This document shows positions 7,677 to 12,685 of a DNA stretch of 12,685 nucleotides, piece by piece; positions within the stretch are counted from its first letter, which is position 1; each line of letters starts with the position of its first letter. A program made the position numbers and the translations under genes. The notes under the pieces are model-generated. The model was not told where the DNA came from and did not search any database. It was given only the letters and a program-made list of their open reading frames with translations. Source of the stretch: an uncultured Desulfobacterales bacterium (GTDB lineage Bacteria; Desulfobacterota; Desulfobacteria; Desulfobacterales; JAFDCJ01); NCBI GenBank assembly GCA_945787595.1, contig CALZJV010000440.1:1-12685 (forward strand). Direction: 5' to 3'.

Positions 7677-7912
7677 GTGAATATTGACGATTGAATATTT
7701 GTGGATGTCGCTCCGCTCCGTCAATTTAATCTCTATTAAAGTCTATTTCCCCGCAGATTGCTGCAATAAAATCTCTTTTGAATTAGATGATACCCTGCGA
7801 CTTGCCGCGAAGGGTTCGTTGATGGCTTTCTGGGGTTAAAGATACGTTTTTTGTAAAATCGATTCGCCAGAGGCGGACCTTAAATCTTCAATATTCAATC
7901 GACAATATTCAA
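7677..7912. repeat. 23-bp inverted repeat bracketing the SPS-sucrose synthase gap (MITE-like candidate)
   Basis: The arm at 7677-7699 and the arm at 7890-7912 are inverted copies with 22 of 23 positions matching, each beginning and ending in AATATT-type sequence. They enclose about 190 bp without an ORF. That inner part includes a GC-richer stretch (7707-7720) and a small GCC-AGA-GGC hairpin near 7866-7876. The right arm ends exactly next to the stop codon of the sucrose-phosphate synthase gene (7913-7915). The arrangement resembles a small non-autonomous repeat element that inserted between two operon genes. It could also act as a large RNA stem in the transcript. No transposase and no clear target duplication are seen. 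Confidence 0.55.
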
Positions 7913-10102
7913 TTAACGTTGGGTGGCTTTTTCGATAAATTTATAGCGCTTGATCCCCTCAAGAATCCCGCCGGAATATGGTTGCCTGGCAAAGTAAATG
8001 CCGCGGAGACCTTTCAGCTTTTTAAGTTCTGGACTGTAATTACCCACGACCACTCCACGGGGCTCTCCGCGCAGCATCTCTTCATCATTTCCGGAATCTC
8101 CGCAAACCAAAAAGTTTCCCAGAGGAATTTCCCACTTATAACTCAAATAGCGGATGGCCTTGCCCTTGGATGCCCGGAAAGGAAGAATATCCAGATATTT
8201 GTCCTGGGAGTAAATCAAATTGTAACGGCATTGATTTCCGAGCAGATGCTCATGAATCATCGCCAGGCGATCTTTGCCCGGTTCTAATTCATAGCTGATT
8301 TTAAACCGCCGTTGTGCTTCAGCCTGCTGGTATTTTAAAAATGCAAAGTCCTCGAGCAGGCCGACGATTTTTTCACGATTCCATTTGGCGGATATATGGG
8401 TTTCCCAGCCGCGTCCAAAATGCAGGTTTTTCCCGTAGTAAATTTCTGCGCCCACAGATGTAATGAGGACATCCGGTAACGATACCTGATGTTTTGCTAA
8501 AAATTCGCTCGCCGATTCAACGGTGCGACCGGTGGCCAATCCGAATCCGATATATTCACGATTTTCCTGAAGCAGGGTCAAAAGGGCCGACAGGTGCTCG
8601 TTGCTGTCGCCGACCAGCGTGTTGTCGATATTGGTAATGATGAAATAGTTCAGCCCCGCCAGACGTCGTCCAATGGCATCGGATGGCACAGCGACTTTCA
8701 TCTTCTCCCCACCCTCATCTGCAAAAATGCGACTAATTTGTTGTATATATGAGGTTGCATGACTTTCCCAGGTGTAGTGCTTGCGAATATTCATGATACC
8801 GGCTTTTGAATATTGCTTCCATTTTTCACCGTCGGTGATTATTTGTTTAACGGCATCGGCAATGGCTTTGGTGTCTGTGGTATATACCAGGGTGCCGCAC
8901 TGACAGTTTTTAAGGATATCGCGGGGACCACCGTCGTCAGGAGCTATGATCGGCAGTCCGCAGGCGGCGGCCTCGATCAGGGTGAGACCGAAAGGCTCCG
9001 TCAGAGCTGAATTGACGAATACACCCTTCTTTTCCGCTGCAATCCGATATAGCTCAGGGACTTCGTGCTCAAAATCATGTCTTTTTGGGATGGCAATTTT
9101 GCCGTATAAATCATATTTATCCATGAGCAGCAGAATCTCGGTGAGGACATCTCGTTCATTGTCTTCCATTTCGGTGATGTCCTTGCGAATACCGGCAAAA
9201 ACGGCTAAGTTGGCCATTGACTGCAGTTCTAAATCCTCGCCGTAAGCCTTGATCAATCCGGCAATATTTTTGCGCTTGTCCGGGCGACATAGCGATAGGA
9301 TGACCGGGCGGTCGGGATGCATGAAAAAACGATTCAGCTCCTCCAGCATCGAAGCCTGGGCATACAGTTCAATTTCTTCTTTGGCTGTCTCCGGCAGCAT
9401 ATCGTGATAAAACGGATAAAATTTTTCAATATTCAGTCCTGGTGGTATCACCTGATACTTGGGTATGTCCTTATTATGATATTGTCCGTATTGGTCGGTG
9501 ACTTCCTGGTGGGTACTGGCATTGATCAAATCGGCTTTCTTCAATATCTCTTCTTCCATTCGAATCCGATAATCGATTTTATATTTCTTTATAATATCTT
9601 CCTTTTTCATACCCTCATTGATCAGTTGTTCCAATTTTGAGCGACCGAGGGAATGGCCGGTATACACAAACGGAGTGGCAAAGATTTCGGCCAATTGCAT
9701 CGCAACATAACCCCCATCGGGATAATGGCCATGGACAATATCGGGAATGGCATTTTGACGCTTGATGTATTTAATCGTCTTATCCACATATTCATCGAGA
9801 TGCGGCCATAGCAGCTCCTTACGCATGTACTTTTTCCCACCGCACTGAATGCGAATAATGCTAAATTTGTCGTTAACCGTCTCGACGGTCTGGGCGTAGT
9901 CATCGGATACGGCCTTGTCATGAATTAAGCGGGTAAATAGTTCTACGCGCTTAACATTTTCAGATTGACAAAGTGCATTGCCTAGCTCGACAACATATTT
10001 GATCTGTCCTCCGGTGTCTGCATCATGCCCCAGTTGCATGTTTTCTGCTCGAAGTAAGCCATGTACGCTAAACATCTGAATGTGATATTTATGGGGTTGC
10101 AT
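7913..10102 (-). CDS. spsA: Sucrose-phosphate synthase with a C-terminal, probably inactive, phosphatase-like domain
   Basis: Makes sucrose-6-phosphate from UDP-glucose and fructose-6-phosphate in the cytoplasm. The GT4 part (about the first 470 residues) shows the SPS landmarks FSVHGLLRAENMQLGHDADTGGQIKYVVELGNAL, IVHGHYPDGGYVA, FVYTGHSLGRSKLEQL, VIPPGLNIEKF, LCRPDKRKNIAGLIKAYGE and TEPFGLTLIEAAACGLPIIAPDDGG. The remaining 240 residues are a HAD-type sucrose-phosphatase-like domain (FIITNIDNTLVGD, ATGRT, ASKGKAIRYL, VCGDSGNDEEM). Its motif I should be DxDxT but reads NIDNT; the Asn codon is at 8630-8632. The phosphoryl-accepting Asp is therefore missing, as in plant and several cyanobacterial SPS proteins. 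An upstream TTG at 10118-10120 would add six residues; neither start has a clear ribosome site, and the ATG at 10100-10102 fits the family N-terminus. It lies downstream of the stand-alone phosphatase gene. Confidence 0.93.
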   Translation of the reverse strand: MQPHKYHIQMFSVHGLLRAENMQLGHDADTGGQIKYVVELGNALCQSENVKRVELFTRLIHDKAVSDDYAQTVETVNDKFSIIRIQCGGKKYMRKELLWPHLDEYVDKTIKYIKRQNAIPDIVHGHYPDGGYVAMQLAEIFATPFVYTGHSLGRSKLEQLINEGMKKEDIIKKYKIDYRIRMEEEILKKADLINASTHQEVTDQYGQYHNKDIPKYQVIPPGLNIEKFYPFYHDMLPETAKEEIELYAQASMLEELNRFFMHPDRPVILSLCRPDKRKNIAGLIKAYGEDLELQSMANLAVFAGIRKDITEMEDNERDVLTEILLLMDKYDLYGKIAIPKRHDFEHEVPELYRIAAEKKGVFVNSALTEPFGLTLIEAAACGLPIIAPDDGGPRDILKNCQCGTLVYTTDTKAIADAVKQIITDGEKWKQYSKAGIMNIRKHYTWESHATSYIQQISRIFADEGGEKMKVAVPSDAIGRRLAGLNYFIITNIDNTLVGDSNEHLSALLTLLQENREYIGFGLATGRTVESASEFLAKHQVSLPDVLITSVGAEIYYGKNLHFGRGWETHISAKWNREKIVGLLEDFAFLKYQQAEAQRRFKISYELEPGKDRLAMIHEHLLGNQCRYNLIYSQDKYLDILPFRASKGKAIRYLSYKWEIPLGNFLVCGDSGNDEEMLRGEPRGVVVGNYSPELKKLKGLRGIYFARQPYSGGILEGIKRYKFIEKATQR

Positions 10103-10166
10103 TTTTTTAGCGACTGCCAAATAGCGGCTTTAAAGGGTTATAAAAAAATGGTGACTCGGGAATTGC

Positions 10167-10192
10167 GCCTTTAATCTCACAGATTAAAAGGC
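10167..10192 (-). other. Intercistronic hairpin between phosphatase and synthase genes
   Basis: GCCTTTAATCT at 10167-10177 pairs with AGATTAAAAGGC at 10181-10192 across a CAC loop, with one bulged base. It starts directly after the phosphatase stop codon (10193-10195). In the direction of transcription, no T-run follows the stem at once; the nearest T-run is 20 bases on (10141-10148). It is therefore more likely a partial terminator or an mRNA-processing or stability element that tunes the amount of synthase message than a full terminator. Confidence 0.5.
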
Positions 10193-11068
10193 TTATGTGA
10201 TTTTTTCGACTGCCTTGGCAATCAACGCACGCGTTTCAGGAACAAAATGAACCAGCCCCTCCATTAGGCCGGCAGCGTAATTACCATTCATACCGAAAAA
10301 ATTTCCTTTGGGTAAATACAGGCGATTTGTCATGTGTTTGCCGGACAGCGTTTCAAGCGCTTCTTTACGAACTTGATCCATTGCGTTCTTTACCAGAATT
10401 GCCTGCAGACCGCTGGTCAATACATCCAGATCATTACCGCTGTCGCCTGCGAATACCATACGGTCCTCGGAAAATCGTTCTTGCTGCATGAGGAATTGAA
10501 TGGCATGCAGCTTGTTTGCGCGAGCCGGGATAATGTCTAACAAACCGTTGGCGCTGATTTCATCAACACTCCAAATGATACTCGCACGGACACCCTTTTT
10601 TGCTAAGACAGCGTGAATCTTTTTTATCAATTGCTGATAATCAACATTTTGAGCTGTGTAAAAGCTCAACTTGTACTGGTTCTGCTTTTCGGGTTCTTGA
10701 AGTCGTATTTCCTCCATATCCCCAAAAAATTCTGAAATCTTATCCCACCCCCATCCTTTCCAATCTTGACCGATTTCATTGCTCCAGTCATCCAACAATT
10801 GCCAGTTGCCATTAATCACCCGGTAAAGGGTTGTCCCGACATCGCCGATTGCATAATCCGGCATTGGCAGGTAAAACTCTTCAATCGCATCGAGGATGCG
10901 TTTCTTGTCACGCCCGCTGACATATGCCAGATAAATATTAGCGTGTTCAGCAAGCTGACGAAACACGGGACGGGCATTGGCAGATTCTTCCTGATATCCA
11001 TTTGGAATGATGGTTCGATCCAGATCGCTGCATATTAGTATATTTTGTAGCCGAGCCACGGAATTCAT
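10193..11068 (-). CDS. spp: Sucrose-phosphate phosphatase (HAD superfamily, Cof/SPP type)
   Basis: A 291-residue cytoplasmic phosphatase that should release phosphate from sucrose-6-phosphate, the last step of sucrose synthesis. HAD motif I is intact (ICSDLDRTIIPNG, nucleophile Asp15 and acid Asp17). Motif II is AYVSGRDK (Ser51), the motif III Lys is Lys186 in ARANKLHAI, and motif IV is FAGDSGNDLDVL (208-213). The cap region between motifs II and III is of the C2B type found in SPP, trehalose-phosphatase and mannosyl-glycerate phosphatase relatives. The neighbouring sucrose-phosphate synthase makes the sucrose-phosphate role the best reading. The ATG at 11066-11068 has only a weak ribosome site. 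As first gene of the cluster it follows the promoter at 11177-11204. Because the synthase's own phosphatase domain lacks its nucleophile, this enzyme is probably essential for the pathway. A related sugar-phosphate specificity cannot be fully excluded from sequence. Confidence 0.88.
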   Translation of the reverse strand: MNSVARLQNILICSDLDRTIIPNGYQEESANARPVFRQLAEHANIYLAYVSGRDKKRILDAIEEFYLPMPDYAIGDVGTTLYRVINGNWQLLDDWSNEIGQDWKGWGWDKISEFFGDMEEIRLQEPEKQNQYKLSFYTAQNVDYQQLIKKIHAVLAKKGVRASIIWSVDEISANGLLDIIPARANKLHAIQFLMQQERFSEDRMVFAGDSGNDLDVLTSGLQAILVKNAMDQVRKEALETLSGKHMTNRLYLPKGNFFGMNGNYAAGLMEGLVHFVPETRALIAKAVEKIT

Positions 11069-11176
11069 CTATCAAACTGAAATAGGCTTTACATTTAATT
11101 AAGTCAGTATTATTCGAGCTATCATTGATATTGCGAAAAAAGGAAATTGTTTTGTATCTCCCATAACATCATACCA

Positions 11177-11204
11177 AGTATAACAAATAAAGACGATTCG
11201 TCAA
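11177..11204 (-). promoter_or_regulatory. Sigma-70-like promoter of the sucrose cluster, with an overlapping palindrome
   Basis: On the - strand, TTGACG (11199-11204) and TATACT (11177-11182) are separated by 16 bp, each matching the consensus at five of six positions. The expected transcript start near 11170 gives a leader of about 100 bases before the phosphatase ATG. The 11-bp perfect palindrome GACGA-T-TCGTC (11192-11202) overlaps the -35 box and spacer, a typical place for a repressor site. Confidence 0.5.
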
Positions 11205-11290
11205 ATTTAGACACCACTCGTTAAAAGCGAAACAACGTCATGAATAAAAAGATGAAATTTACGACTGATGTGGGGATATGCTTATTCCTA

Positions 11291-11319
11291 TTGACAAATA
11301 GACCATAAATTAGTAAATA
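11291..11319 (+). promoter_or_regulatory. Possible promoter of the desaturase gene
   Basis: A perfect TTGACA (11291-11296) is followed after 17 bp by TAAATA (11314-11319), which matches the -10 consensus at only three positions. It lies about 190 bp upstream of the desaturase ATG, so the leader would be long. It is a weak candidate, kept because of the perfect -35 and the correct spacing. Confidence 0.28.
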
Positions 11320-11507
11320 GCCGTATACAGATACGACTCGCTCTTTAATCAACAGTGACCCTTGATTTAATGCATCTTCCTCTTTTACAACTCGATCATC
11401 CCACGAATCGGAAATACGACGATTAAAAACTGAGTCCTTTTTTCCTCAATATCCCAATGTTTAGTTCATCTTGATTCGGCCGGCCTCAAGATAAAAGGAG
11501 ATAGGAT

Positions 11508-12527
11508 ATGCAGGATTCTATAGTTTCCACAAAAGTAAATGGCGCCAAACCCGATTTGCAGCAGGTGATAAAAAAATACGAACAGCCGAATCTATCGAAG
11601 GCCGTATGGCAGCTTGCAAACACTTTCATTCCTTACATCGTGTTATGTATTCTGATGTATTTTAGTTACAAAGCGGGCTACTCATATTTGATAACACTAG
11701 GCCTTGGCATTTTGGCAGCCGGTCTGTTAGTCCGAATCTTCATATTTTTCCATGATTGTGCGCATCAATCGTTCTTTGCCTCCAGAAAAGCGAATACCAT
11801 TTTAGGCTACCTGTGCGGGGTGTTAACCTTCACGCCTTATGAAGAATGGCGAAAGTCCCATGGATGGCATCACAATACCTTCGGAGACCTTGATCGTAGA
11901 GGCAAAGGTGATATCTGGACCCTGACAGCAGAGGAATTTCGCACAGCGTCAACACCCAAACGATTCTGGTATCGGTTTTTTAGAAATCCCTTTGTTCTTT
12001 TGTGCTTAGGCCCTGCATATTTATTTCTTGTATCTTATCGATACCCCCAAAAAGGGTCAAAGAAACGTCAAAACAATAGTGTTATTTTCACCAATGCCGC
12101 CATTGCAATTATTATTCTAGTAGCAAGTCTCACCATCGGGTTTAAGGCGTATGCATTGATCCAGTTTCCGGTCATTTTCTTTGCCGGAGTAATTGGCGTA
12201 TGGCTGTTTTACGTCCAGCATCAGTTCGAGGGAGTGTATTGGTCGCGTCATGATCAGTGGGATCGGTCAAAGGCCTCACTTCACGGGAGTTCATACTATA
12301 AACTGCCTGCAGTGATACAGTGGTTTACCGGCAATATCGGATTGCACCATATCCATCATCTGCGGGCCCGAATTCCCAATTATAATTTACAAAGAGCCTA
12401 CGATGATACCAAAGCGTTTCTGGATATTGAACCGCTTACCATCCGTAAAAGTATCACTTGTCTTCGGCTAAAACTATGGGATGAAAAAAGGCAAAAACTG
12501 GTGGGATTTAAATCAGTGTATGCATGA
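11508..12527 (+). CDS. Membrane fatty-acid desaturase (FADS, omega-6/DesA-like)
   Basis: An integral inner-membrane di-iron enzyme of 339 residues that introduces a double bond into membrane acyl chains, using O2 and reduced ferredoxin or a similar donor. All three histidine boxes are present: HDCAH (about residue 83, followed by QSFF), HGWHH (about residue 121, in WRKSHGWHHNTFGDLD) and HHIHH (about residue 284, in NIGLHHIHHLRARIPNYNL). Hydrophobic pairs lie before box 1 (about 40-80) and between boxes 2 and 3 (about 155-178 and 192-235), which gives the usual four-helix topology. The ATG at 11508-11510 has AAGGAG 7 bp upstream (11495-11500). The spacing and flanks of the boxes fit acyl-lipid delta-12/omega-6 types best, but position specificity cannot be read from sequence. 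It is divergent from the sucrose cluster. A role in membrane fluidity under cold or osmotic stress is likely. Confidence 0.92.
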   Translation: MQDSIVSTKVNGAKPDLQQVIKKYEQPNLSKAVWQLANTFIPYIVLCILMYFSYKAGYSYLITLGLGILAAGLLVRIFIFFHDCAHQSFFASRKANTILGYLCGVLTFTPYEEWRKSHGWHHNTFGDLDRRGKGDIWTLTAEEFRTASTPKRFWYRFFRNPFVLLCLGPAYLFLVSYRYPQKGSKKRQNNSVIFTNAAIAIIILVASLTIGFKAYALIQFPVIFFAGVIGVWLFYVQHQFEGVYWSRHDQWDRSKASLHGSSYYKLPAVIQWFTGNIGLHHIHHLRARIPNYNLQRAYDDTKAFLDIEPLTIRKSITCLRLKLWDEKRQKLVGFKSVYA

Positions 12528-12535
12528 CCTTAAGC

Positions 12536-12563
12536 GGTTCCAGGTTCAGAGTTCCGGGTTCAG
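12536..12563. repeat. Period-7 GGTTC tandem repeat
   Basis: Four direct heptamers in a row: GGTTCCA, GGTTCAG, AGTTCCG and GGTTCAG. They begin nine bases after the desaturase stop. They belong to the same unit family as the inverted repeat at 1368-1467. No coding or terminator function is evident. Confidence 0.6.
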
Positions 12564-12685
12564 AGATTGCAATATCCTGACATTGCTTATGTTTGAACAC
12601 GACGCGCGGATGGGTCTTTTTCACTCAATGGGTGCAACAGCATTGCTGGCCCTATGAATGCGAAATCCCCTTAGGATGCAGCTCT

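Larger units (their letters stand above)
11069..11507. other. Divergent promoter region between the sucrose cluster and the desaturase gene
   Basis: This 439-bp AT-rich spacer separates oppositely transcribed genes and contains no gene. It carries the - strand promoter at 11177-11204, a weaker + strand candidate at 11291-11319, and an 8-bp palindrome GGCCGGCC at 11478-11485 in the desaturase leader. Its length and shared position allow joint control of sucrose synthesis and lipid desaturation, which is an inference. Confidence 0.5.

Noticed and set aside
7919..8287. Open frame of 122 codons on the + strand
   Set aside because: It is antisense to the phosphatase-like end of sucrose-phosphate synthase, with no ribosome site and no recognisable domain.
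11240..11308. A 22-codon + strand frame as a possible leader peptide of the desaturase
   Set aside because: No ribosome site and no attenuator structure after it. It also overlaps the candidate -35 box.
1..12685. CRISPR arrays, tRNA or rRNA genes, transposases, integrase genes
   Set aside because: None seen on either strand. The only repeats are the GGTTC heptamers and the AT-rich inverted repeat, which lack spacer-repeat regularity.

Overview
The window reads as a stress-adaptation (compatible-solute) region of a Gram-negative bacterium with moderate GC content. The protein types, the scattered GGTTC heptamer repeats and the mixed osmolyte-uptake and sucrose genes suggest a member of the Desulfobacterota (former Deltaproteobacteria). 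That placement is an inference, because no rRNA or marker gene is present.

Left part (1-4633). The first gene runs in from outside the window on the + strand. Its visible part begins with what looks like the C-terminal tail of a glycine-betaine-binding (OpuAC) domain. This is followed by a complete prokaryotic ionotropic glutamate-receptor-like potassium channel (ligand lobe S1, TM1, pore with TTVGYGD, TM2, lobe S2). After a repeat-bearing spacer, three genes lie on the - strand: a UspA-type stress protein, a secreted OpuAC-type betaine-binding protein and, upstream of that, a BCCT-family betaine/choline transporter. The transporter is split by a frameshift and an apparent internal loss of about 25-30 codons.

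Middle (4634-5284). This stretch lacks an intact gene. Its right end holds a + strand remnant of a CBS-domain protein with an in-frame TAG, running into the 3' end of the sucrose synthase gene.

Right part (5285-11068, - strand). A sucrose cluster is transcribed in the order sucrose-phosphate phosphatase, sucrose-phosphate synthase, sucrose synthase. The synthase carries a C-terminal phosphatase-like domain whose nucleophile Asp is Asn, so the stand-alone phosphatase should do the dephosphorylation. The sucrose synthase N-terminus is broken by a frameshift plus a loss of about 20 codons. If both lesions are real, the cell can make sucrose but has lost this cleavage enzyme. A good sigma-70-like promoter lies about 110 bp upstream of the phosphatase start. 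A 23-bp inverted repeat brackets the gap between synthase and sucrose synthase.

Right end (11069-12685). A 439-bp divergent spacer leads to a + strand membrane fatty-acid desaturase with all three His boxes. A period-7 GGTTC repeat follows it.

Together the genes cover osmolyte sensing and import (betaine), osmolyte synthesis (sucrose), membrane-fluidity adjustment and general stress. The most unusual item is the probable OpuAC-glutamate-receptor-channel fusion. The second point of note is that two neighbouring genes carry the same kind of lesion (frameshift plus small internal loss), which needs to be separated from assembly error.
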